Position numbers and translations under genes: made by a program
The notes under the pieces: model-generated
The model's input: the letters and a program-made list of their open reading frames with translations, nothing else
What the model was told of the DNA's origin: nothing
The model's database searches: none
Shown: in pieces, positions 46,881 to 59,300 of the stretch
Layout: each line of letters begins with the position of its first letter
Position numbering within the stretch: the first letter of the stretch is position 1
From: Cyrtodaria siliqua
Taxonomy: Eukaryota > Mollusca > Bivalvia > Adapedonta > Hiatellidae
DNA: 64,000 nt
Reading direction: 5' to 3'
Assembly: GCA_037043455.1 (NCBI GenBank)
Contig: JAWPHD010002623.1
Location: 124,001-188,000 of the forward strand

Positions 46881-49013
46881 CAGGAATGTAAGATATATGG
46901 TAGAAACAAAACTCACTGAATATTGTCAAGACTGCACTCAAAATCTGAATTTGTCATTGCATTTCAGGTTTGTGTTTGCATCCATGATTTTGTGTACCTT
47001 AAATTTCGAGGTATAATTGAGCAGCCCGACAAAACAAGAAGCAGAAAATAACAGAGGTAAATCTCCATTATCTCCATATGTATTCTCCACAATACCTCCA
47101 TATATATTCTCCACAATGAGCATCTATGGTTGGTTAAGACATATTAACAGTGTAGCTATACCTCGGTACTATAGTAAATTGCCGCTGTATGCATGCCAAA
47201 AATCCAAAGGTTTATGGGATTTTCAGCCATAAGGGTACAATATAGTCGTAGACGAATACTGTATTTAATGTGATTTAACCGAGAATTAAAACTGTCAAAA
47301 AGAAGACGAGATAATCTCTAAGGGCATTCTGAAATGTAAAAAAATCCCAAAAAGTCCATCAAAATTCTTCCTGAAATAACATTATAATATTGAATATTTA
47401 TTATCTAGCATACTGTATAGCCACCTGCCAGTTCCATGCCAGACAACTTTATAGCAGGAGTAAAACGTGTTTTAACATTAAGACCCAAACAATGAAAATA
47501 TCAGTACTTAAAGTGCTTACAACATTATATCGTCAGGCAGAAGCATTTTATGTTATGCTTAAAACCTTACTTCTTTACGCACGATTGAGTTATATTGTCT
47601 TGTTAAAATCTTATTTCTTAATGCCATTACAAATTGTTGTTGTGCTTTATTACACGATAGCAATCAAAGTTGTCCTGATTAACACATATATTTTTTTAGG
47701 CAAAAGTTAACAGATTACCAGTCAAAATTCTTTATTATTTGGGGTTGACAAAAAGTTAGATTTGAGTTTTTGATACGCAACTGGTCAAAACTGGCTTTAG
47801 ATGATCAAGCTTTAATCTTTCAGAATATGTTCGATAACACAAATACTTATGTTTTGTTGAGGTTAAGGATATGATTATAGTACATTTCTAGATAGTATGT
47901 TAAGAGATTACATACACTACTATAGTTGTATATTATACATTTGTTATTTTTTACATTGTTATTTGATGTCAATAAAAGATATATAGATTTATTATACGAT
48001 AATAAGAGAACAGTGTCAAGTTAGATTATACTTTTATAGAAGACAGTTATCCGGTGTACATATACCTAGTACTTTCTTTTTCTGTGTAATTTGTATACAC
48101 ATTAAAACGAAACCCATTTACAGTAGTTAATTCTGCTAATTTAATAATCACAGAGAAATACATAGTGTTTACACTAAATCTGAAGTTTTATTATACATAT
48201 ATAGCTCTTAGTTCTTTTTCATTTTAAGTTATACTTTTTTCTTCTTTATTCACTTTCATTCATATGTTCACTTTCTCTGCTCAAATACCTCCAATTCTAA
48301 AAATATTTAAACATTCTAACCGTACCCTATATACAACTCTCACCTCTGACCCAAAAATAAACCCACTTTCACATCAAAACCCATAGCCAACTCATGTACC
48401 ATACACCAAACTCTACAATTCTCACACCCAATTCACTGCAAGCAACGCCAGGTTTAGAAGCGTTAGTAGGCATGGAGAGAGCAAATCTTGTAGAAGTGTT
48501 AGTGTGTAGACCGAGAAGACTTAAAGAATGAACTGTTTTTCAGACTACAAAATCTAGAAAATTATTAGAAATTTGGAATTAAAATTACAAAAATGCTCTC
48601 TACAATGGAAGCGGTCATTTATTTTCTACAGAATTTGCAGTTCTGAAAACAGCCAACACCTACCTGTATTCCAGTTTGTACAAGTGCCAAGCCTAAGTAT
48701 ATGAATCTCCTCTAAACATCACACATTTGTTGAGATATATGAACAAGAGCTTGCATTCTTTTTAAAAACCCTTTTCCAATTGATCCAAACCCTGAAGAGA
48801 GGATATTCACTTAAGATAAGGTAGCTGACAAAGCTCCTATTAACACTGCAAAACAATTATTTGAAAGAAAAAGATTTTTTTTTTATAAACAATTTTTAGT
48901 TTTTCAATTGATCTGACCATTTAAGAGAGGAGATTCACTTTAGATATGGAAGTAGAAAAAGCCTTGAGCACAAGATAAAAGTTGCAAACCCATCCTTCAA
49001 TCCATAATAATAC
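46881..49013. other. Intron, no firm exon
   Basis: AT-rich. Around 47070-47115 a short duplicated phrase CCTCCATATATATTCTCCAC occurs. One 48-bp GT-AG pair in phase 1 near 48.66-48.72 kb has a good donor (ATACAG|GTAGGT), but its peptide (EIHILRLGTCTNWNT) is unlike the gene, so it is not annotated. Confidence 0.45.
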
Positions 49014-52000
49014 CTGCATGCGGAATTGGTTCTTGTACATTGAACATCTTGGCTTCCATATCAGAGTCTGAGGAAGATGCTGACCATCTCTTACAAGGGC
49101 CGTATTGTTCTTCTTTTATATGCCTTTCCACCAATTTCTCTGTTTTATCTAATTGTGGTACTCTTTCTACGACAACATATTCTCTAGAAGGTGGGGTAAC
49201 TTCTCTTCCATACTGGTATTCGCCATCCAGTTCTCTCTTCTTCAAAGGATGTTCATCCTCGCTAGAAGAATCTGAAGATGATGCTCTTGACCTCTTCTGC
49301 GGCACAGCTTTCGTATCTGTAACATCCATAATTTTTGGTTGACTGCTTTTTACATTTTGTTCTATATAGGTAGTTGGTTGCCTTTCAGTTTTCTCACTGC
49401 CATATGTCTGTTTAACCTTGACTCTTCTTACAACAGTCAATGTCGTCTGACAGTAGACCTCATCTTTAGGGGGATGTTCCTCTCCTTGGTAACCAGGTGG
49501 GGTCTCCACTGGAATGGCAGAATGGAATTGTTCTGTGACATATTCGGATTTAATTGCATCTAAATCAGTCACAATTGGACCAGTTGGAACATCTTTAGTA
49601 ATTTCTTGATCAATGTCAGTTTCAATTGGATATTTGCTTCTTTCAAGTGCTTCATCAAGATCAGTTTCAGGAGTAGAAGCGATTTCAGTAGCAACTAAAA
49701 CAACATCTGTTTCAACTGGGGCTGGTTTCTGTACCTCATCCTTTTCATAATCAGATGATAATGAAGCAAATGAAGCCGATGTTTTAGACCTATTATCGTC
49801 ATTTCTTCCTTCAGTATCACTTTCAAGAGATGAATTGGACGAGGAAGAACTTTTTCTTACTATTGGTTCTTCAAAACCTAAAGCATCAATATCAGTTTCA
49901 ATACAAGATGGTGTGGCTGCAATTTCTGTATCAACATGATCAATTTTGGCTAATGTGTTTGGTTCTTCAACTACAATAAAAGATTCAACCCGAACGGTTT
50001 CTTTCTCTGATTCCAACTCATCTACATTGTCATCACCATCTGAAAAGCTAGAGCTAGACGTTGAAGATTTTCTTGAAGTTGCAATGGCTTCCTCAGTTAA
50101 ATCTGGTTTCACTGCATCTATATCAGTTTCCAGTGACTGATGGGGCACTTCTTTATTTTTTCCACCCTCACTACCAGAAGATGATGTGGATGAGGTTGAA
50201 TCTTTTCTTTGAATGTGTTCCCTTAGTTTATCTGGCCTTTGTTCATTGCTGTCTCCTTTGAATTCGGTATCATCAGCTTCATCATCAGCATCCTCATCAG
50301 CATCATTTGAACTTGAGGAAGAGGAAGAGTTTCTCCTCTCCCCTACTCTGATTTTTTTTTTTGCCTTTCCTTTAACAGTCTCAACATTTTCAGATCTCTC
50401 AACTGGAGCTATTGGTTTCCTGTCTTCAACAACAAAATCTATCTCTGGTATTTCTCCAGTTTCATTGTTGTCTTTTGGTCTTGCATTTACAGTTTCAATC
50501 ATTACTGCATCAACACCAGTCTCCTTTGGTACTTCTTCATCATCAGAGTGTTTTTCATTATCTGACTTACTGGAGGAGGATGTAGATATATTTCTTTCCC
50601 TGATTTGATTTGCATTTTTTGGTCTCGCAGTTGCCGTTTCAATCATTATTGAATCAACATCGGTCTCTCTTTGTGTTACTCTACCTTTCGAGCCTTTTTC
50701 ATCCTCTGATTCATTGGATGATGAAGATGAAGAGGCTTTTGGTTCTACTGTTACTGCTTCAACCATTATTGAGTCAACATCAGTTTCCTTTGGTTCATAT
50801 TTGTTTTCGCCATGATCATGTTCACTAGAGAATGGCGATGGTTTTCTTCCATCTGTTGGTCTTACAGATACTGTTTCAATCATTATTGCATCCACATCAG
50901 TATTCTTTAGTACTTCTTTATCACTCTGGCCTTTCTCATTATCGGATTCACTGGAAGAAGATGATTTTTCACTGGGTATTTCCTTATTTTCACCCTTTCC
51001 AGACTCACTTGATGATGAGGAGTCTTCCCTCTCACCTTCTTTCATTTTAATTTCTGATTTTCTATCAACAGTCTCAAACTGTTCAGATCTTTCAGTTGCA
51101 GCAGCGGTCTCCGTGTCTTCAAAAATAAAATCTGCTTTACTTTCAACCAATAGATTTTCTAATTCTGGTGTTTCTTCAGTTTGCTTTTTGTCTTTTGGTC
51201 TTGCATTTGCAGTTTCAATCATAACTGCATCAACATCTGTCTCTTTTGGTACTACTACCTTATCATCAGAGTGTTTTTCATTATCTGATTCACTGGAGGA
51301 TAATGAAGATATTTTTATTTCTCTGATCTGATTTGCATCTTTTGGTCTTGAATTTACTGTTTCGATCATTATTGCATCTACATCAGTCTCTTTTGGTATT
51401 TCCTTATCACTCGAGTGTTTTTCGCTTTCATGATCACATTCACTTGAAGAGGATGATGAAGAATCTTTCGTCTCTTTGATTTCACTGGTAGTTTTTTGTT
51501 CATCTACAGGTTTCATTTCTTCCACTTTTTCGTAGTCGGCAGCTGATTCAGCACTTTCAGATATCAAGTTATCTTCAACTAAAGATTCAGAGGTAATTGA
51601 TGATGAAGATGATGATACTGAAGAATTCTTTTTTGCTAACTCAACAATTATAGTTGGTATTTGTTTTCTGGTTGTGTCTACTGGACTACCCATTTCAGGT
51701 TTTGAGTCAGATTTGTTGAAATCTTTTATTTCACCATCAGATTCAGAACTAGAGCTGCTTGAAGATGACTGAGAAAGCCTTCTGTTATCTGTATCAGCTG
51801 CTTCATAATCTGTAGCGTCTAAGTCTGTAATTTGTTCATCTATTTTTGGATCATTCTCATTTTCAGTTCCCTCTTGCTTTACTTCTTTATCAGATTCAGC
51901 ATCTAAATCAGTCACCATTGGCTCAATGTCTCTTTTGGCCATCTCATATTCAATAATAATAGGTTTATCTTTGTCCTCAGTAACTGTATCCTTGTCATTT

Positions 52001-54359
52001 GCAATCTTTATTACTGCATCAAGATCAGTTTCAATGGCATCTTTGTTAATAAACTCTTGTTTAATCGCCTTTTCTTTTGTTTCTTTATCGGATTCAGAAG
52101 ACGAGGATGAAGAGGATTCATTTTCCATATCAAGTCCAAAGTCATAAGATTTCACTTCATCTTCACTTTCCTTAGATGACATTGAAGAATTATCCTTTTC
52201 ACCTTTAAAATCAAAATCTTCATCAAGCTCAGTTTCCTTTGGTGGGAGTTCTTCCTCTCTAACTTCTGCATAAAGTTCCCCAGTGTTAATTGGAAGATGT
52301 TCTAGGAATTCAAAATTGGGTTCTGGGGTGCAAATGTCCTCTTGGAAGCCAATCGTAGGCTTTTGAGTTTCCTCTGGTGTGAGTTCTTCCCTTTTAATTT
52401 CTGTGTTAAGCTCCCCAGTGTTAATCGGAAGATGTTCTAGGAATTCAAAGTTGGGGTCTGGGATGCAAATGTCCTCCTGGTAGCCAGTCATAGGCTTTTG
52501 AGTATCCGCTGGTACAAATTCGCCTAAGTTTATAGATTCGTCTTTCATTACCTTCTGTTTTTTGTCTTCATCTGTTTCAGAAGATGAAGATTCTCTTTTC
52601 CTTCCTTTTGCAAGTCCAAAATCATAGAAGTTCACACCATCTTCACTGTCACTTGATGATGCTGACCCATCTTCCTTTTTACTTTTAAATTCAACATCTT
52701 CATCTAGATCATTTTCCTTTGGTTTGATCTGCTCATTTCCAAGTTCTGTTTCTTCCATCGGGATCCTCCTTATAATCTCAACATTTTGGTCTACACTAAA
52801 AACGTTTTCCTGGTAGCTTATTTTAGGGGTTTGAGGATCAGGAATTGTGTTTGGTTCTGATATGAAAGTAGGAGACTTGGATCCCTCATTCCCTTTAGAC
52901 TCATCCAAATCTGCATCCAGATCAGTGGTAATGACACCTGCATCCATGTCCTTGACAGAATCTTCCATGCCTTTTGCTTTCTTTGAATCATGTTCACCAT
53001 CACTGTCCTTCTCTGATGAAATGTTTTTGTCAAGAACATTTGCTTCACCCTTTGTAAATATATTATTATTTTCTCGGTCAGCATCACTATCATCACTACT
53101 GTCAGACTCAGAGCTAATTGATTCACATTCAGCTGATTCACTATCACTAGAGAGTTGTTCATTGTCTTTTACAGATTCTGCAAATGTTACATGCTTATTC
53201 TTGCTTTCCTTCTTTGGTTTCACAGTATCCTTGTCAATGTCTTCCCGATCAGCATCTTGTGAATTCACCCCACTGATATAGCATTCATTTGGTTTCGACA
53301 CTACATAATCAGTTTCCACATGAATTTCAGATGCGGTCTCAGAGTTGTCTGGAACAGCTACCAAGTCGGACATTCCTGGAACTGGAAACATTCTCACATA
53401 GGTACCTCTTGGTGAAATCTGAGGGGATGACCCTTCTATTTCTACAATTTCACATTCATCCAAGGGTGTTATATCATTAGAAGTTTCTGTTGGCTCAAGC
53501 ATTATGGAGGTTTTAGCTTTTATGTCTAATTCTGGTTCTGATATTGGGCTAATTATTTGTTTGCCATTTTCTGGTTCAGGGATAGCTGAAATGATTCTAG
53601 GCTCTACTTCACTTTCAACATCAGGGGATACAACATATGTGTCTCCCTTAGTCTCAATTTCTGGTTCAGTTACAGTCTCAAAGAACTCTCCATCATCTGA
53701 ACTACTACTACTACTAGACCGTCTTACTCTTCGTCCTTTTAATTCTGAAACATTTTCAACATTATCATTATCACTACTACTGCTACTTGATTTTCGCTCT
53801 TTCGTAATCTTATCTGTTGTTTTTGGACCTCTCTCTACTTCAGTGTCTTTTTCGTTTTTGTCTTCACTCTTGATTTCAGACTTTATGTCTGATTCTCTAC
53901 TAATCTTATCACCTTCAGAACTACTACTTCTTGTATCTATTGCTACTGGAACTATTTCAAATGTATTCTCTTCTTCTATTTCTTCATCAGATTTATTCTC
54001 ATCATCTGAGTTACTACTGCTGCTGCTACTACTTGATATCTTTTCACATGTTTGAGGTTTGCCTATTTGTATATTCTCCTTTGATGGTATTTCATATTTT
54101 GATTTTTCTTTATCCTGGTCATCATCTTCAGATTCTGCTGACTCATTGTCTTTTTCGATATTAATTATCTCATCTTTTATTGTTTTTTCCTCCTCATCAT
54201 CGTCTAAGCCAACTTTATTGGAAACAGATTCCACAGGGGGCTCAATAGTTATATGTGCACCGCTTTCAACAACAGTCCCAGTTTCGACAACGATTGCTTC
54301 ATCGACTGTTACTGTGTCAGGTTGTATCAAGCGTTCCAAATTGTCAAGCGAAGACTGGC
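49014..54359 (-). CDS. 5.3-kb giant exon of a probable ankyrin
   Basis: One minus-strand frame of 5,346 bp (1,782 codons) from acceptor CACTATTGTTTCAG to donor CATGCAG|GTATTA, phase 1 at both ends. A second AG 16 bp upstream would break the phase and is rejected. The peptide starts (G)QSSLDNLERLIQPDTVTV. Throughout, Ser runs followed by acidic residues (SSSSSSESDxE) alternate with (E/V)TDVDA(I/V)MIE or VTDLDA motifs. Three copies of a unit with YQEDIC(I/T)P(D/E)PNFEFLEHLP and NTGEL lie near residues 520-720. The last 200 residues are less repetitive and include a basic stretch (VVRRVKVKQTYGSEK), KKRELDGEYQYGREVTPP and EQYGPCKRWSASSSDSD. Ser-acidic tracts suggest heavy CK2 phosphorylation (inference). 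Intron retention would add four residues and stop. Confidence 0.95.
49620..52120 (-). repeat. ETDVDA / Ser-acidic coding repeats
   Basis: Within the 5.3-kb exon, about 15-20 copies of a short module pair (E/V)TD(V/L)DA(I/V)-hydrophobic-E(T/A) with a following (T/N)(V/A)xARPKD and a Ser run before (E)SDxE. Good examples are KETDVDAIMIETVNSRPKD, RETDVDSIMIETATARPK, ETDIDAVKPDLTEEA and IVTDLDAIKSEYV. Spacing is irregular (45-80 residues). Confidence 0.85.
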
Positions 54360-54746
54360 CTGAAACAATAGTGGCCTGTGTAAATGTGACGCCCATGTTA
54401 TTCAATACTCCGTATAATAAAATATATTTTTTTCCTGCAACTGTTCAAAGCAGTGTTAGTAAGGTCAAGCTGTGGTTGTATCAGAATATAAGTAAGGCAG
54501 TAACATTGGTTAATTTCCACTGACCACAAAGGTAAAGCGTCTATATAGCAAAATCCTGAAATGTGAATGAATGGATGACCACCATATGTGCTCTAGCCTA
54601 CCAGGTGCTGTATGTGTCAGCAAAATGTAAGGAGAGCTTATAATGATGTCTGACCAACTTGTACTGTCACTACGAGAATTGAACAACCGAGTCATATATT
54701 TACTCTTTACAAGACTGGAGTTTTGATAAATAGGCATCGGACTATC
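54360..54746. other. Intron, no feature seen
   Basis: Start of the short intron before the 5.3-kb exon. It ends, in the sense of transcription, with TTTACACAGGCCACTATTGTTTCAG. No repeat or exon was recognised. Confidence 0.5.
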
Positions 54747-54886
54747 CCAAACAAGGTCAAGGATGCTTCCAGTGCAAGGCTGCAGAATGATGTCCCAAAC
54801 TAGGTCAAGGACGTTTTCAGTGCAAGGCTGCAGAATGATGTCCCAAACTAGGTCAAGGACGTTTCCAGTGCAAGGCTGCAGAATAA
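54747..54886. repeat. 48-bp tandem repeat, three copies
   Basis: Unit CCCAAACTAGGTCAAGGACG plus TTTCCAGTGCAAGGCTGCAG and AATGATGT, three copies with only a few differences, inside a 660-bp intron. Confidence 0.95.
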
Positions 54887-55020
54887 TGTGATCATCTCAC
54901 ACTATTGTTAAAAACAGCATCACAAGTTGGTAAGACAGAAAGGGATTGCTGTGTATTGTGGGTGAATACAAGTTATATGCATGCCTAATAGAATGATTTG
55001 CTACTCTTTTTCTTACTTAC

Positions 55021-55056
55021 CTTGACAAATACTGGCATTATCGAGTTCATAACCAT
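55021..55056 (-). CDS. 36-bp microexon of the giant gene
   Basis: The donor is close to ideal (TTGTCAAG|GTAAGTAAG). An acceptor 36 bp earlier (CACTGTTAAAG) gives a phase-1 exon of 12 codons reading (D)GYELDNASICQ. The length is a multiple of three and both phases agree with the other exons. The acceptor is weak, with a purine before AG and little pyrimidine tract, so the start could differ. The strong donor means that some exon probably ends here. It lies 660 bp before the 5.3-kb giant exon and may be spliced with it. Confidence 0.55.
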
Positions 55057-56119
55057 CTTTAACAGTGGATCAATTGCATGCTCTTCCTTTTATAAAGCTT
55101 TGCTTGTATATGTGGCATGAAATTTTATGTAATTTCAGAGAATTGAAGTTTAATATTTTGAAGTCAGTATTTGACTGGCAGTATGCATGTAATGTAAGCA
55201 TTTGTTTTAGTGCCATGATATTTACAAGATATAAACGCTCAAACATTTTAGTGAAATGAGAATGGTGTGGGCAATGGAATTTAATCATTAATGTAACTTA
55301 CTTTCATGGTAGACCAAGTTTGCATGTATGGAAAAGACAGCAATTCCATTGGAAGGGACTTCTTGGATATCTGCACAAGTCAAAAAGCTCAAGAACTGGC
55401 TTAGAAACTTTAAAGGACAATGACATTATGTGAATTACATGTTTGTATGAATGGGTGGAGAGATACTAAGATACTTAACTGTTAAAGTTGTGCTGCTCGA
55501 GCCTTCCCATATGGTCATGTATATATAGGACATACTGAAATCTTGGTTGTTAAAAAAAGACATGCAGTGTTACGCAATTTCGCTTACACGTAGGACATAC
55601 TTACACTGGATTTAATATTCTCTTCCAAATTTCATTGGAATTGAAATTCAACAGTCCATCACATGGCAATCCTCCCTATCTTAACTAGAGCCTTGATGTG
55701 GCATGAAGGACCGATCATTATTGAAATTACATGCAACACCATTTTGTTATGTTGTCTTCAGACAAACACGCTTTGTAATTAATGGCAATTTTAAACAACT
55801 TTTCTTTGTACTTGTGAACTTGTTCGGGTTTTTTAATGTTTATGTGCAAAGTTTATTTATATCACTTTAAGTTTAAAAGTGTTTTTATGGTAATTTAAAA
55901 TCGTAGACATATATTTCACACACTCTCTCTCATTCAAGTCACTGACTCTCACTTCCATTAATTCACTTGTTCTAGACAAAATTGTGCATCAGATTTCAGT
56001 ATTACAACTTTTATTATGCCTTTATCAGTCTTTTTATGTTTCATGTTACATGCATAACTTGGGAATTAATTCTTTATCTGCAGATATGTAGGAGTCATCA
56101 TAACACTGTTTCATGTTTT
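55057..56119. other. Intron, nothing recognised
   Basis: AT-rich intron sequence with no repeats or exon-like patches that I can support. Confidence 0.45.
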
Positions 56120-56487
56120 ATGTTAAAGTAGCTATCCCGCCAACAACAGCCACATTTTACAAAATAAGTACACCCTTTCTAAACCTATTGATGATGAGGT
56201 ACATATATAACTTACATATTTTGAGAACCCAAGCTCTATAGACGCAATTTAAATGGCTTTAACCAACATGGCCAAACCCCAAAACTGGACCGTCAAATTA
56301 AGTTACCAACTCATAATTCATTTTACGCTTATTCAACCACGGGTATCTTAATAACCCCGTCAATGAACCTAAACTTTTAATTGGCACATATACATAATTA
56401 TATGATATGAACACCTGGATAGAGTTCTGATTAACAGTTTTGTAGTTTAATTTTGCCATTATATGGCAGGTTAGCTTCTTTAAATAT
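56120..56487 (-). repeat. Dispersed repeat family C, copy 3 (inverted)
   Basis: Reverse-orientation match to 44485-44870: CCAACTCATAATTCATTTTA, ATACATAATTATATGAT, TAGTTTAATTTTGCC, AAACCCCAAAACTGG and TCTAAACCTATTGATGATGA are recognisable. It lacks obvious terminal repeats. Confidence 0.75.
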
Positions 56488-56559
56488 ATATATATATCAG
56501 TAGCACCGTTTCATATTATATGTGTAGCTGTGTACATTGCATTACTGTTTGATATTCTA

Positions 56560-57860
56560 TATTTTGATGTGCAAATTGTATTAGTTAAATATTCTGCGTG
56601 TTGAAATTATTACTTTTTCATATTCGGTGTGTTGATGATATAAGTGATCTTGTACATATGCTGTGTGTTGATATTAGTAATACAGTTTTATATTATGTGT
56701 GTGTGTTGAGTAATATTGTTTCATATTCTGTGTTGATATTAGTAATACTGTTTCATATTCTCGTGTGTTGATATCAGTAATATTACTTCATATTCTATAT
56801 GTATATCATATTACCATTTCATATTCTCGTGTGTTGTCAGTAATATTACTTCATATTCTATATGTATATCATATTACCGTTTCATATTCTCGTGTGTTGT
56901 CAGTCATATTACTTCATATTCTATATGTATATCATATTACCTTTTCATATTCTTGTGTGTTGATATTAGTAGTACAGTTTCAGATTCTGTACGTGTGTTA
57001 ATATCAGTAATATTATGTCATATTCTATGTGTATTTATATGTATATCATATTACTGTTTTATATTCTGTGTGTTGATATCTGAGTAATATTGTTTCATAT
57101 TCTGTGTGTTGATATTAGTAATACTGTTTCATATTCTGTGTGTTGATATGACTATCATATTACTGTTTCATATTACATCTATTGATGTTTGTAAAACTGT
57201 TTCATATCCTGTGTTGGTATCAGTAATAGTGTTTCATGTGTATTGATATGAATATCACATTATTGTTTCACATTCTGTGTGTTGATATTAGTAATACTGG
57301 TTCCTGTTCTGTGTGTTGATATGAATATCACCTTACTGTTTCATACTGTGTGTGTTGATATTATTAATACTGTTTCATATTATGTGTGTTGATATGAATA
57401 TCATATTACTGTTTCATATTATGTGCTGATTTTTGTAAAACTGTTTCATATTAGTAATACTGTTTCATATGGAAGTGTTGTTACATATATCAGTAATACT
57501 GTTTAATAGGATGTGGACTGATATGAATATCATTACTGTTTCATATTATGTGCTGATTTTTGTAAAACTGTTTTATATTAGTAATACGGTTTCATATTGT
57601 AAGAGTTGTTACATATATCAGTAATACTGTTTCATAGGATGTGGACTGATATGAATATCATATTACTGTTTCATATTATGTGTTGGTTTCTGTAAAACAG
57701 TTTCATATTCTGTGTGTTGATATCAGTCATATTGTTTCATATTGCAATATATTATTACTGAATAAAATGTTGTCATTGCCATATTCTTGTTTCTTATTCT
57801 GTGTGTTGATAACAGTAATACTGTTTCATATATCATACTACTGCTTTATATAATCTATGT
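56560..57860. repeat. Degenerate about 33-bp AT-rich tandem array
   Basis: About 35 loose copies of GTAATACTGTTTCATATTCT plus GTGTGTTGATAT, with varied spacing. A cleaner sub-block at 56770-56960 repeats ATTACTTCATATTCTATATG plus TATATCATATTACC three times. It has no coding potential apart from frames created by the repeat. Confidence 0.9.
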
Positions 57861-58924
57861 GTTGAATTAAATGTCAATCTTAATAATACTTGATGTTTTA
57901 CTTGTCATTAACCTGTTTATAAGTATGAGTTTACAATGAACAAATACATGGCCAGAGTAAATTGTATTCAAGGGTTGACAAAATTAATACATCGCCAGAG
58001 CAGCTTGTATTTCAATTCAAAATGTGAAAAGATAACCAACCCAGTGAGTGCAACAAAAATAGGATCCAACAATTTTAAAGCTTCATCTAGTAAAAGAAAT
58101 GGCTGGTCTGTAAAAATGAATGAAACCCACAACACGTTTGTCCCACTGCTTTTGTTGTTGTGAATTCAACAAGTTTGCATTAAACAATTTGAATAGTTAT
58201 CAAGAATATCAAGTTGTTTTTTTTTCCGACAAGAGCAAAACGAGTCGAGACCTTGGTTCAGCTAGAAACTGGTTAAGAAATTTCTTACTTCAACTACATT
58301 AGTTCAAGGTCTTGATACTGCATTTTTATCAAGCCATAACAGAGGGCAGTCCTTTTATTCTTGTCATAATAGAATGGAACATGTTTTTTATTGAAGACAG
58401 ATAATTAGGGGTCATTCCAAACATACATGCCATTTTTTGCAGTGCACGAAGAAGGAGGTAAAACAGTTTTTTATAATAGAACTAATTATAACGAAAATGA
58501 ATCGAAAAGAAATTTTCCCGAGAACTGCCATATTTGAGCTCAATAACAAGATACGCTAAAACAAGACAAACAACTTTTTAACGAATCTTCCAATGCTGCT
58601 CTTAAATTGCTAATGTTGGTACAAAAAGTATATATTCTTGTTCGTAGGAAGGCTCAAGATGAAGGTGAATGCCAGTTCTTTTGAATTTGAACTGTATGTG
58701 TAAGATGAGACAATATTTGTCAATGATCCAAGTCAAATGCTTCACTTGCATTCAGACATATGGATTCAACCACTCCATCGCAAAGCATACAATGAGACAG
58801 ATTTCAATACCACACGTAACAAGTAAAGCTAGCAAATAAGGCACTTAGAGCTTCTTTTATCACCTTACTCTTGATTTAGAAGAAGGTATCTAGCCTATTT
58901 TGTCAATTAACTTTTGCTTAACAA
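57861..58924. other. Intron, nothing recognised
   Basis: A 75-codon plus-strand ORF near 57936-58163 has no recognisable motif and is probably chance. No minus-strand exon was found. Confidence 0.4.
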
Positions 58925-59300
58925 GAGCACTGCTAGTGGGGCAGCCTGTTAGGTTAAGTTCCAGATTAAATATTTTTCAAAGGGAAATAAAAAATACGAA
59001 TCCAAAGGTTATGGGCCTTTCTAAGATGCATTCATTAGATCATGCTGAAGATGTGTGCAAAGTTTCATTGTTGTACACCTATTACTTTGACAGTTATTAC
59101 CCACAATCAGTTGTAAAAGGCAAGGTTAAGTTCCAGGTTAAACATTTCTTTCAAAGAGGAATAATTAAAAAAAGATTAACCAGAGTTATGGCTTTTATCA
59201 GATGCATTCACTAGATCATGCTGCAGATGGCTACAAAGTTTCATTACTGTAGACCTAATACTTTGAAAGTTATTTGCCACAATCAGTTGTCAGGTAAAAG
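58925..59300. repeat. About 180-bp direct duplication
   Basis: Two diverged copies share GGTTAAGTTCCAG(A/G)TTAAA, GATGCATTCA(T/C)TAGATCATG, CTACAAAGTTTCATT-type and CCACAATCAGTTGT words. A third partial match (AAAGTTATTTGCCACAATCAG) ends the block. The plus-strand ORF across them follows the repeat. Confidence 0.8.

Noticed and set aside
48665..48712. 48-bp phase-1 GT-AG pair with an excellent donor (ATACAG|GTAGGT)
   Set aside because: The peptide EIHILRLGTCTNWNT does not fit the gene and the acceptor is poor. It could be tested by RNA.
54360..54375. Alternative acceptor (TTTACACAG) 16 bp upstream for the 5.3-kb exon
   Set aside because: It would change the entry phase from 1 to 0, unlike all other exons. 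The acceptor ending at 54360 keeps the pattern.
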